From Aneurinibacillus soli (lineage in GTDB: Bacteria; Bacillota; Bacilli; Aneurinibacillales; Aneurinibacillaceae), in assembly GCF_002355375.1 (NCBI RefSeq), contig NZ_AP017312.1, positions 1,009,001 to 1,073,000 of the forward strand: a stretch of 64,000 nt of DNA, given 5' to 3'. A program made the position numbers and the translations under genes. This document shows positions 38,003 to 46,175 of the stretch, in pieces (position 1 is the first letter of the stretch; each line of letters starts with the position of its first letter). Under the pieces are notes generated by a model, which had not been told where the DNA came from, searched no databases, and saw only the letters and a program-made list of their open reading frames with translations.

Positions 38003-40363
38003 TTGGAAGCACGTACATTCACAACACTTGAATTTAATAAAGTAATGGAACAGCTCGCTCGGCATACAGCATCATCGCTTGGTCGGGAGAAAATAGAACA
38101 GCTTCTGCCATCGTATGAACTGGCAGAAGTTCAGCGTCGCCAGCAGGCTACGTATGAAGGAAGCACGGCACTTCGCCTGCGTGGAACGGTACCGCTTGGC
38201 GGCATTCGTGACATTCGTCCGGCTTGCAAACGAGCCGCACTCGGTGGAATGCTTAATACGGCGGAATTGCTTGATATTGCGTCCACTCTGTATGGAGGTG
38301 GCCGCCTGAAAACATTTATCACAAGTATTGCGGAGAAAGATCCGCTTCCGCTTCTGGAAGAACTGCTCGGTCAAGTGGAGCGCTTATCTCCTGTGGAGAA
38401 CGAGATTACACGGGCGATTGATGAGAACGGTGTCGTAACCGATTCAGCTAGCCCGACACTCGGACACGTCCGGGCACAAATTCGCGCCTCCGAGAAGCGC
38501 ATCCGTGAACGTCTGGAGCAGATGATCCGCAATAGCAACACGCAGAAAATGCTGCAAGACGCGCTCATTACGATCCGTAATGACCGATTCGTTATTCCGG
38601 TTAAAGCGGAATATCGGCACGTGTTTGGCGGTATTGTGCACGATCAGTCAGCATCCGGTGCTACACTTTTTGTTGAGCCGCAGGTGATCGTGAACATGAG
38701 CAACGATTTGCGTGAACTCAAGTTAAAAGAAGAGCGGGAAGTAGAAAAGATCCTCCTGGCACTCTCTGGCCTGGTGGCGGAGCATGCGGATGTGCTATTG
38801 CATAATGTAGCTTGTTTGGCAGAAGCTGACTTTATTTTTGCCAAAGCTTCCTATGCGCACGCATTGAAGGCGACACAGCCAGCTATAAACGAACGCGGCT
38901 ATCTCCGCATCAAGCGAGGTCGACATCCTTTAATTGCTGGAGAGTCTGTCGTGCCGATTGACGTGGAACTCGGCGGTGAGTATACCGCCATTGTCGTGAC
39001 TGGACCGAATACAGGCGGGAAGACTGTATCATTGAAAACAATTGGCTTGTTCTCGCTTATGGCGATGGCCGGGTTACAGGTTCCAGTCGATGAAGGATCA
39101 GAGTTGTCCACATTTGAAGGCGTATATGCTGATATTGGAGACGAGCAGAGCATTGAGCAGAGCTTGAGTACATTCTCTAGCCACATGACAAATATCTCGA
39201 GTATTATGCAAAAAGTGAACAATCGCAGCCTTATCCTGTTCGATGAGCTTGGAGCGGGTACGGACCCGACAGAAGGGGCGGCGCTTGCGATGGCGATTAT
39301 TGATTACGTTCACCAGCGCGGAGCCCGTATTGTGGCTACAACCCATTACAGCGAACTGAAAGCATACGCCTATGATCGCCCGCATATTGTGAATGCGAGT
39401 GTAGAGTTTGATGAGAAGACATTGCGTCCAACGTACCGCCTTCTCGTCGGCATTCCGGGACGCTCGAATGCGTTTGCGATTGCATCGCGTCTTGGCTTGC
39501 CGGAGAAAATTCTTGATCAGGCTCGTAATTTTGTCAAAACGGACGAAACCGAACTCGATACGATGGTTGCATCGCTTGAAGAGAATCAGCGTCAGGCGGA
39601 AGCGGAGCGCCGAGAAGTCGAACGCCTGCGTACGGAGTTAGAACAGACGCGTCGTGAGCTGATGCAGGAAGTATCGGAGCTTGAAGATAAGAAAGACAAG
39701 CTGTATGAGCAGGCGGAAGAACAGGCACGCCGCGCTGTGGAGAAAGCTCGCAAGGAAGCAGAAGAAATCATCGTCGACTTGCGGGAACTAGCACGCCAGG
39801 AACGGGCCGGTATTAAAGAACATAAACTAATCGAAGCACGTAAGCGGCTGGAGGAAGCGACACCAAGTCTGCGCAAAAAGAAAAAAGCAAAGCCAGCCAA
39901 TGTTCCGGTTTCCGAGCAACCGCTTGAAGTGGGTGATGAAGTGCGGGTGCTGTCGTTTAATCAGAAGGGCGAAATCCTCGCTAAAGTAGGCGAGCGAGAA
40001 TTCCAGGTGCAGGTTGGTCTGATGAAAATGAACGTTAAAGCGGATAATCTGGAGAAGCTCAAAGCGGCCAAGACACAACAGAAGCAGATTATCAATACAT
40101 TCCGTGCCGCCCGTGATCCGGTCAAGATGGAGCTTGATGTACGCGGCAATACCGTAGAGGATGCGATTCTGCTTATTGAGAAATATTTTGACGAAGCGCT
40201 GATCGGTGGCCTGGGCCAGGTATCCATCATTCATGGTAAGGGGACAGGTGCACTCGGCCTGGGTATTCAGAAATACTTGAAGAAGCACCGTCTTGTGAAA
40301 TCATTCCGCTGGGGTGGACAAGGGGAAGGTGGACTTGGAGCAACGGTCGTCGAATTGAAGTAG
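38003..40363 (+). CDS. mutS2: MutS2 endonuclease/recombination-control ATPase
   Basis: A 786-residue MutS homologue lacking mismatch-recognition domains. The clamp and lever region (about 1-290) precedes the ATPase with Walker A GPNTGGKTVSLKT at about 334-346 and Walker B LILFDELGAGTDP near 410-422. A long coiled coil (about 515-630) follows, then a KOW-like segment and a C-terminal Smr nuclease domain (about 710-786: LDVRGNTVEDA, IIHGKGTGALG). Relatives act on branched DNA or rescue collided ribosomes. The start is TTG after GAGAGGGG. Confidence 0.95.
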   Translation: MEARTFTTLEFNKVMEQLARHTASSLGREKIEQLLPSYELAEVQRRQQATYEGSTALRLRGTVPLGGIRDIRPACKRAALGGMLNTAELLDIASTLYGGGRLKTFITSIAEKDPLPLLEELLGQVERLSPVENEITRAIDENGVVTDSASPTLGHVRAQIRASEKRIRERLEQMIRNSNTQKMLQDALITIRNDRFVIPVKAEYRHVFGGIVHDQSASGATLFVEPQVIVNMSNDLRELKLKEEREVEKILLALSGLVAEHADVLLHNVACLAEADFIFAKASYAHALKATQPAINERGYLRIKRGRHPLIAGESVVPIDVELGGEYTAIVVTGPNTGGKTVSLKTIGLFSLMAMAGLQVPVDEGSELSTFEGVYADIGDEQSIEQSLSTFSSHMTNISSIMQKVNNRSLILFDELGAGTDPTEGAALAMAIIDYVHQRGARIVATTHYSELKAYAYDRPHIVNASVEFDEKTLRPTYRLLVGIPGRSNAFAIASRLGLPEKILDQARNFVKTDETELDTMVASLEENQRQAEAERREVERLRTELEQTRRELMQEVSELEDKKDKLYEQAEEQARRAVEKARKEAEEIIVDLRELARQERAGIKEHKLIEARKRLEEATPSLRKKKKAKPANVPVSEQPLEVGDEVRVLSFNQKGEILAKVGEREFQVQVGLMKMNVKADNLEKLKAAKTQQKQIINTFRAARDPVKMELDVRGNTVEDAILLIEKYFDEALIGGLGQVSIIHGKGTGALGLGIQKYLKKHRLVKSFRWGGQGEGGLGATVVELK

Positions 40364-40475
40364 TTGAAATAACGGTGAGGTTTATGCAACTGTTTTGTTT
40401 CCGCTCCGTATATAGACCTAAGGGATGGGTTAGCTGTGTTTACGGCTAGCCGGGAACAAAAGAGGAGGGAAATGG

Positions 40476-40877
40476 ATGGTACTGTCCAATCCGTATGTGC
40501 TGACGGCGGCTTATTTTGGGGCTGCCTTGCTTGCCGTCATTATTTTTCTGGCCATCTTCGAGATGGTGACGACATATAAGGACTGGGAAGAAATCAAAAA
40601 AGGCAACTTGTCTGTTGCGATGGCGACGGGGGGCAAAATCTTTGGGATTTGCAATATCATCCGGTATTCCATCGAACATAATGACGGCATCGGGAATACC
40701 TTGCTCTGGAGCACATACGGATTTTTGCTACTGCTCGTTGCGTATTTCACCTTTGAATTTTTGACACCTATGTTTAGAGTAGACGATGAAATTGCCGCAG
40801 ATAATCGAGCGGTAGGTCTTCTGTCCATGGTTATTTCGATCGGGGTATCCTTTGTCATCGGAGCGAGCATCACATAA
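40476..40877 (+). CDS. DUF350 membrane protein
   Basis: A 133-residue protein with four predicted helices (about 10-30, 48-62, 72-92, 112-132), fitting the DUF350 (YjfL-like) family of paired-helix membrane proteins. Function unknown. AGGAGGG stands before two close ATGs; the second is in frame. Followed by a strong terminator. It separates mutS2 from the polysaccharide genes. Confidence 0.82.
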   Translation: MVLSNPYVLTAAYFGAALLAVIIFLAIFEMVTTYKDWEEIKKGNLSVAMATGGKIFGICNIIRYSIEHNDGIGNTLLWSTYGFLLLLVAYFTFEFLTPMFRVDDEIAADNRAVGLLSMVISIGVSFVIGASIT

Positions 40878-40903
40878 ACAGTTTCCGTTATAAGGAAATG
40901 GAC

Positions 40904-40944
40904 GAGATGGCGAGCGGATAACCGGTCGCTCATTTCTCTTTTTT
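40904..40944 (+). terminator. Terminator after the DUF350 gene
   Basis: GAGATGGCGAGCG pairs with CGCTCATTTCTC, then TTTTTT. Confidence 0.85.
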
Positions 40945-41005
40945 ATGCTAAAATAATTACGTTTCTAATTCGTATGAACGTACCGACAAGTCGGAGGAGA
41001 ATATT

Positions 41006-42301
41006 ATGAATCAAACATTGAACATTGCCGTAATCGGCTTAGGCTTTATCGGTCTGCCATTGTCGCTGAGCTATGCACGCAAAGGCGCGAATGTAGTCGG
41101 CATTGATGTGAGCGAACGGCTTACCGAAGAGATTAATGCGGGCACGTCACACCACCTTGAATATTTTGAAGGGAAGTCACTGGCCGAGATTCTGCGTGAA
41201 CAGATCGCAGCTGGACGCTTCCGTGCGACAACAAGCTATGAAGAAGCGGCAAAAGCCGTGAATACGTATATTATTACGGTAGGCATCCCGGTGAAGAATG
41301 GCGACCCGGATATGAGTTACCTGACAGGTGCCTGTGAATCGCTGGCAGCGGTTCTTAAGAAGGGCGATACGATCATTCTGCGCAGCACCGTCATCCCAGG
41401 CTCGACGGAAGAGATGGTAAAACCACTGCTTGAGAAAAGCGGGCTTGTAGCAGGCGAAGACTTCTATCTTGCGTATGCATCTGAACGTATCGCAGAGGGA
41501 CGCGCGTTTGAAGAGTTCATTCATATGCCACTTGCGATGGGCGGCATTAATGAAGCGAGTGCAAAACGTGCACATGAAGTGCTGACATTCGTAACCGAAT
41601 CTGAAGTTACGATTTCTGATATTAAAGTAGTCGAAACATCGAAAGTTATCGAAAACGTACAGCGTGATGTAAACATTGCGATGGTGCAGCAATTTGCCCG
41701 CTTTGCCGAAAAAGCAGGAATCGATACATTTGAGCTGATCCGGGTGGCAAACACGCATACACGCGTGAATCTGTTGACACCAGGACCAGGTGTAGGCGGT
41801 TATTGCCTGCCGAATGCCCTTTATTATTTGCTTCCAAAAGCAAAAGAGATCGGCGTAAGCCTCGATTTGCTTGAGACCGCGCGTCAGATTAATGATAGTG
41901 TGCCACAGGTGCTTGTACAGATGCTTGATCATGAATTGAACAAGCTGGGCAAAACAGTAGCCGGAAGCAAAGTGGCGGTTCTTGGTCTGGCTATGAAAGA
42001 TTTTTCTAATGATGATCGCATCAGCCCACCGCATCATCTGGTCCAGCTTCTTCAGGAAGCCGGTGCGATGGTAGCGGCCTATGATCCGGCTGTACCGTCT
42101 ATGTATGACTATAAGGTTGATAGCCTTGAAGAAGCGCTCCGTGGTGCAGAAGCGGTTGTCTATGTGACTGCACAAGAAGCATTCCTTGAGATTGACTGGA
42201 ACGAAGCCATCGGCATGATGGCGGAGAACCCAGTATTGCTTGATGGCAAGAATCGCATCCCGCGCAGTGTGGGAGAGAAGGCGACTTTGATCCGCCTGTA
42301 A
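41006..42301 (+). CDS. Nucleotide-sugar dehydrogenase (UDP-ManNAc/UDP-glucose dehydrogenase family)
   Basis: A 431-residue NAD-dependent enzyme oxidising C6 of a UDP-sugar to a uronic acid. The N-terminal Rossmann motif is GLGFIGLPLS (about 10-20). ILRSTVIPGST is the conserved central block, and the catalytic cysteine is C267 in GPGVGGYCLPN. The C-terminal NAD-binding region has VAVLGLAMKDFSNDDR. The family normally has GGHC rather than GGYC; the histidine is replaced, but the cysteine is kept. Best fit is the UDP-N-acetyl-D-mannosamine dehydrogenase side of the family (WecC/CapL); sugar not certain. First gene of the wall-polysaccharide region. Confidence 0.88.
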   Translation: MNQTLNIAVIGLGFIGLPLSLSYARKGANVVGIDVSERLTEEINAGTSHHLEYFEGKSLAEILREQIAAGRFRATTSYEEAAKAVNTYIITVGIPVKNGDPDMSYLTGACESLAAVLKKGDTIILRSTVIPGSTEEMVKPLLEKSGLVAGEDFYLAYASERIAEGRAFEEFIHMPLAMGGINEASAKRAHEVLTFVTESEVTISDIKVVETSKVIENVQRDVNIAMVQQFARFAEKAGIDTFELIRVANTHTRVNLLTPGPGVGGYCLPNALYYLLPKAKEIGVSLDLLETARQINDSVPQVLVQMLDHELNKLGKTVAGSKVAVLGLAMKDFSNDDRISPPHHLVQLLQEAGAMVAAYDPAVPSMYDYKVDSLEEALRGAEAVVYVTAQEAFLEIDWNEAIGMMAENPVLLDGKNRIPRSVGEKATLIRL

Positions 42302-42324
42302 TGGATCGCAAAACGAAGAGAGAA

Positions 42325-42373
42325 CGAGTGCAGACAAACCGCTGTAAGCTGGTCGTCCGCACTCGTTTTTCGC
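42325..42373 (+). terminator. Terminator after the nucleotide-sugar dehydrogenase gene
   Basis: AACGAGTGCAGAC pairs with GTCCGCACTCGTT, then TTTTC. Confidence 0.88.
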
Positions 42374-42395
42374 ATGGAAAGGATGTTTCACTCGT

Positions 42396-43763
42396 ATGAA
42401 CGCTTCGAAAAAAATGCTGCTTGTCGCGTATTTGTTTCCCCCAATCGGTGGCGGCGGTGTACCGCGTGCACTGAAAATGGCAAAATACCTGGCCGAGGAA
42501 GGCTGGGAGGTGCATGTGCTTACGGTGGATCATGTATACCATGCCACGCAGGATGACTCACTGCTGCGCCAGCTCCCGGACAATGTGATCATTCACCGTG
42601 CTAAGGAATTTAACATTGTTCAGAAAATGCGTCCGACTCAGACGGAAGCACCGAAAAAAGCAGGTGGACAAGCAGCTTCTGCTCGATCTGGCGGACTGAA
42701 GCAGGCGCTGAAACAGCAGGTTATTCCTGTGCTGAAAAAGTTGAAAAATACGCTCATGATTCCAGATGATATGATTGGCTGGCTGCCGTATGCGGCAAAA
42801 CTCGGGGAACAGGTGATTCGGGAGCATAACATCCCGATTATGTTTTCCACATCCGGTCCATACACGAATCATCTGGTGGCACGCAGCCTGAAGCGCAAGA
42901 CGGGTATCAAATGGATTGCGGATTTTCGTGACCCGTGGACGCAGAACATGCACCGCTCTGGTGTGGTATGGCGTGAAGCGTGGGAAGAGCGGATGGAGCG
43001 CAGCATCATGGCGGAATCAGATGCCATTACGACGGTTACATACGGGTTCGCAGATAACTTCAAGCAAAAGTTCGAACGGGAGATTTCCCGCATTGAAGTG
43101 ATTCATAATGGATTTGATCCGAATGATTATATAGCGATTGAACAGCCGGAGGAAGACGGGAAGTTTACACTTGCATATCCCGGTATTTTCTATAAAGAGC
43201 GCAATCCGCGCCTGTTGCTTGAAGCAGTAGCTGAGCTGATTACAGAAGGAAAGGTGGAACGTGAGAAGTTGCGGCTGCGCTTTGCCGGGGTGTTTGATTA
43301 TCCGGGTTATAGCGACAACATTGACTGTGTACACCGCCTACAGCTTGAAGATATCGTCGACATTATGGGCAACTTGCCACACAAGCAGGCGCTTGCGATG
43401 ATGAAAGGCGCCGATGTGTTGATGCTGATCGGGGATACAGCTCCTGGCTCCGGTGTGTACATTCCGGGTAAGCTGTATGAATACATGGCGATTGGACACC
43501 CGATTTTGGCGCTGTCTGTAGAAGGAGAATCGACCAAGATCATTCGCAAATTTGAGCTGGGTGAGGTCGTAAATCCGGTTGATAAGGCAGCGATTAAGCA
43601 GGCGTTTTTGCGCATGTATGAAGCGTGGAATGCAGGTGAAGGTAAAGCGGGGAAAGAAAATGATGTTCTCCAGCGTGCGCATGATGGTGATTTGGCGATT
43701 TATAATCGGCAAGTTCAGGCGCATATGCTTGGGGAGTTGATGGAGGAACTGCTGCAACCATAA
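42396..43763 (+). CDS. Glycosyltransferase family 4 protein
   Basis: A 455-residue GT-B-fold glycosyltransferase, probably cytosolic and membrane associated. The N-terminal acceptor domain starts LLVAYLFPPIGGGGVPRALKMAKYL, with the glycine-rich loop typical of GT4. WIADFRDPWTQNMH is a feature of a GT4-like subgroup. The donor half has VIHNGFDPNDY and the PGKLYEYMAIGHPIL block (about 375-390) with the EX7E-like acidic pair partly preserved. A 30-40-residue basic linker (about 85-120) is unusual. Sugar unknown. No classical terminator follows; repeat copy D begins 27 bases later. Confidence 0.88.
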   Translation: MNASKKMLLVAYLFPPIGGGGVPRALKMAKYLAEEGWEVHVLTVDHVYHATQDDSLLRQLPDNVIIHRAKEFNIVQKMRPTQTEAPKKAGGQAASARSGGLKQALKQQVIPVLKKLKNTLMIPDDMIGWLPYAAKLGEQVIREHNIPIMFSTSGPYTNHLVARSLKRKTGIKWIADFRDPWTQNMHRSGVVWREAWEERMERSIMAESDAITTVTYGFADNFKQKFEREISRIEVIHNGFDPNDYIAIEQPEEDGKFTLAYPGIFYKERNPRLLLEAVAELITEGKVEREKLRLRFAGVFDYPGYSDNIDCVHRLQLEDIVDIMGNLPHKQALAMMKGADVLMLIGDTAPGSGVYIPGKLYEYMAIGHPILALSVEGESTKIIRKFELGEVVNPVDKAAIKQAFLRMYEAWNAGEGKAGKENDVLQRAHDGDLAIYNRQVQAHMLGELMEELLQP

Positions 43764-43790
43764 AGAAAAATGCTTGTGCTTTTGTGGAAT

Positions 43791-44024
43791 CGACAACGTT
43801 TAGTGGGGGAAGTAGAGAAGAGAGAATCCGTTCGTCAAGGTACGCTTTGCAGAGAAGTCTAAACTGTCCGCTCTAGGAGATCGACAAACTCGCCCACAAA
43901 ATGGAGACCACGATGCTGTTTCACAGAGGGATTGTGGGCAAAAGCCCGTTCGTCGCTCTCCTTCCGCTAGGTAACGCGTACAGGTACTCTCTTGCTTCTC
44001 TCTTCTCTCCTCCGCAACGTTTGA
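43791..44024 (-). repeat. Dispersed hairpin repeat, copy D
   Basis: About 234 bases. Outer arms end in CGACAACGTTTAGTGGGGGAAG and CTCTCTTCTCTCCTCCGCAACG. The inner stem shows CCCACAA/TTGTGGG, where other copies have CCCGCAA/TTGCGGG. Begins just after the glycosyltransferase stop and may end its transcript. Confidence 0.9.
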
Positions 44025-44098
44025 GATTCAAAAAGCAAAACCAAGTTATGTATATAAAAGCCTGTTTGCAAATTTCTTTATACTACATTGCTCGTTTG

Positions 44099-44128
44099 TT
44101 GATGAAACTCTTATCCCGTTGGTATAAT
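44099..44128 (+). promoter_or_regulatory. Orphan sigma-A-like promoter
   Basis: TTGATG (44099-44104) and TATAAT (44123-44128), spacer 18. No coding frame follows; an intrinsic terminator ends about 165 bases downstream. Confidence 0.55.
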
Positions 44129-44133
44129 AATCA

Positions 44134-44292
44134 CAGACTACTACAAGAATAAAAAAGACCGTCTGGTGCTGGTAACACCAAACGGTCATGTACAAATAGA
44201 CGGTTCTCCAAAAGGGATCGGCTCAAAAGGTCAGTTTATTATGAAATAGACTTCCCATTGCTTGGTAGGCTCAAGGGAGGTCTATTTTTCTT
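44134..44292 (+). ncRNA. Candidate small RNA between an orphan promoter and a terminator
   Basis: Transcription from the promoter at 44099-44128 would give about 160 nucleotides with two hairpins. The first is GACCGTCTGGTG paired with CACCAAACGGTC. The second is a terminal AAATAGACTTCCC paired with GGGAGGTCTATTT followed by TTTC. No start codon with a ribosome-binding site lies within. The 3' end overlaps a tiny hydrophobic frame on the other strand. Inference from signals only. Confidence 0.4.
44150..44188 (-). terminator. Minus-strand terminator hairpin
   Basis: Read on the minus strand, GACCGTTTGGTG pairs with CACCAGACGGTC, followed by TTTTTTATTC. It could end a leftward transcript from the tiny peptide gene. 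Confidence 0.6.
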
Positions 44293-44377
44293 TGTTCATG
44301 ACAGCAGTAGCTGTGAATACTACGATGAAAATCGTTACGACCAGCGTGCCGCTTGCGATCATCAGCAGCTTTTTTAT
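44282..44377 (-). other. Tiny hydrophobic peptide frame (toxin-like), doubtful
   Basis: The frame reads KKLLMIASGTLVVTIFIVVF then TATAVMNKEK and stop: one membrane helix with a short charged C terminus, similar in style to type I toxins and holin-like peptides. The codon before KKLL is ATA, preceded by a stop, so the only ATG (44362) gives 26 residues with no clear ribosome-binding site. Repeat copy E begins about 27 bases upstream and may have removed the original start region. Convergent with the candidate small RNA. Confidence 0.3.
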
Positions 44378-44619
44378 CTATAAAGTCTGATTTGAGGATT
44401 TTTATATCCAAGTGTCGCTGGAGGAGGAGAAGAGAGAAGTAAGAGAGCGCCTGTACGTTTGTCCCCCAGCGGAAGGCGAACGGCGAACGGGCCTTTGCCC
44501 GCAATCCGTCCGAGAAACAACATCGTGGTCTTCCTTTTGCGGGCGAGTTCGCCGGGCTCCTGAAGCGGACAGTAATATCATCCCTGCCAAACGTACCGAA
44601 GCGAACGGCTTCTCTCTTC

Positions 44620-46057
44620 CAATGTTGTCAGGTTAGTGGATTTTGTCGGATTTTGGTATAGTAGAGGTAAACAATGGAAGCGAGCGATATAGCGTGAAAA
44701 AAAAGGGAAAACGTTGTTGGAATGTGCAATACGTATGATTTACGGAGAAGCGTTTAAAAATCAGTCCAGAAAAAGCGAGAAGGATTTCACGAGAAACAGA
44801 AAAATTAGGTTTGTACCCTTGATCTGCATGTTGCTCCGAATGATTCGGAAATCAACACAACTGGAACTCGATGAGTTCCGTGAGATCTTCCTGCCGGAAT
44901 CAGCAGAAACAACTTCCTATACAAAACAATCCTTTTCGGAAGCAAGACAAAAGCTATCTCCGATCGCGTTTACCCTTCTAAACGATGAGATCATTCGGGG
45001 ATTTTATGCCGATGACGATTTCAAAACCTATAAAGGATTCCGTCTGTTAGCCATAGACGGCAGCGTCATGGAAATACCCAATACGAAAGAAATGCAACAA
45101 ACGTATGGGTATATAAGAAACTATAAGGAAGGATTCAAAGCGGCCCGCGCTCGTTCCTCCCACCTATTTGATCTTGAAAACAAAATTGCTATTAGTACAT
45201 GTCTTACCCGATATGACGACAATGAACGAAATCTGGCGAAACAAAATATAGAAAAGCTGTTGAGCTTCGAGCAGTCCCATATCCCCAACTTGATTCTGTT
45301 TGATCGTGGATATCCATCGGCTGATTTCATCTTGTATCTGCAGGAGAAAGGCCTCAAGTACGTCATGCGATCCCAACACTGTTTCTACAAGGAAGTGGAG
45401 AATACGACCAGCCTCGATGAGGCTGTGCGAATCGAAGTCACAAAGGAACGAGCTAAAGCGTTAAAAAGGCAAGGAACACCGATCAAGAAAGGAACCGTTC
45501 TGGAGGTTCGCGTTCTAAAGGTGGAGTTGCCCACCGGAGAAATCGAAATTTTGCTTACGAATCTAGGTGTGGACGAGCTTAGCCATGAAGAAAGCAAGTC
45601 GCTTTATTTTAAAAGGTGGGGAATCGAAACCCGATTTAACGAGTTAAAACATAAATTTGAGATCGAAAATTTTTCCGGTGAGAAGCCGATACTCATCGAA
45701 CAGGATTTCTACGCGACCGTGTTCTTGAGTAATATTGCGTCCATCTTTGAGCAGGAAGCTGAGGCAGAGTTACAGGAAAAAAATAAGGGCAAAACACTCA
45801 AGTACGAAGAATATCGCATCAATAAAAACATTCTGATAGGCAAATTGAGGAACCGCCTGATCCACATGATTTTGGAGGAGGACGCTCGTAAAAAGGACAT
45901 CCTGTATGAGCGTTTTCTGAAAGAACTTCAGCGCAATATCGTTCCTGTCCGTAAAAATCGAGCGTTCAAACGGGATAAACAGAGTAGGGCGAATCGCTAT
46001 GCAAAATCAAAGCGACGTAGCTTGTAGAGGGGCGGGAAGCTTAACCTGACAACATTG
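44620..46057 (+). mobile_element. IS4-family insertion sequence, apparently complete
   Basis: A 1438-bp element with terminal inverted repeats CAATGTTGTCAGGTTA, one transposase gene, and a perfect 10-bp target duplication TTCTCTCTTC (44610-44619 and 46058-46067). Size and duplication length fit the IS4 family. Intact ends and an intact gene suggest a recent insertion. Confidence 0.95.
44714..46027 (+). CDS. IS4-family transposase
   Basis: A 437-residue DDE transposase. The first catalytic aspartate is in LLAIDGSVMEIP (about 116-120) and the second in LILFDRGYPSADF (about 196). The IS4 signature Y-x2-R-x3-E-x6-K is exact in YFKRWGIETRFNELK (about 298-312). The C terminus is very basic. The reading frame opens at TTG 44714; nothing upstream fits better. 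No frameshift or stop is seen, so the enzyme should be functional. Confidence 0.94.
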   Translation: MLECAIRMIYGEAFKNQSRKSEKDFTRNRKIRFVPLICMLLRMIRKSTQLELDEFREIFLPESAETTSYTKQSFSEARQKLSPIAFTLLNDEIIRGFYADDDFKTYKGFRLLAIDGSVMEIPNTKEMQQTYGYIRNYKEGFKAARARSSHLFDLENKIAISTCLTRYDDNERNLAKQNIEKLLSFEQSHIPNLILFDRGYPSADFILYLQEKGLKYVMRSQHCFYKEVENTTSLDEAVRIEVTKERAKALKRQGTPIKKGTVLEVRVLKVELPTGEIEILLTNLGVDELSHEESKSLYFKRWGIETRFNELKHKFEIENFSGEKPILIEQDFYATVFLSNIASIFEQEAEAELQEKNKGKTLKYEEYRINKNILIGKLRNRLIHMILEEDARKKDILYERFLKELQRNIVPVRKNRAFKRDKQSRANRYAKSKRRSL

Positions 46058-46129
46058 TTCTCTCTTCTCCCCCTCCACCACCACACGTTGGATATAACTA
46101 AACCCCATCCCATCAGGCACATAAAACAA

Positions 46130-46172
46130 GAAAAAGCCTACAGGCCACCAACTCGGTTCCTGTAGGCTTTTG
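46130..46172 (-). terminator. Terminator of the leftward polysaccharide operon
   Basis: On the minus strand AGCCTACAGG pairs with CCTGTAGGCT, followed by TTTTCTTG. Confidence 0.9.
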
Positions 46173-46175
46173 TAG

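Larger units (their letters stand above)
44404..46096 (+). repeat. Dispersed hairpin repeat, copy E, split by IS4 element
   Basis: Without the insertion and one copy of its target duplication the element is about 245 bases. Outer arms ATATCCAAGTGTCGCTGGAG and GAGAAGAGAGAAG match CTTCTCTCTTCTCCCCCTCC and CACCACACGTTGGATAT. The inner stem is GGCGAAC/GTTCGCC plus GCCCGCAA/TTGCGGGC. The insertion lies in the right outer arm. Confidence 0.92.

Noticed and set aside
41177-42391. 404-codon frame antisense to the nucleotide-sugar dehydrogenase gene
   Set aside because: Same shadow pattern; crosses the terminator and the next gene start; no motif.
43901-44152. 83-codon + strand frame starting in repeat D
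   Set aside because: Begins inside the repeat, has no ribosome-binding site and overlaps the orphan promoter.
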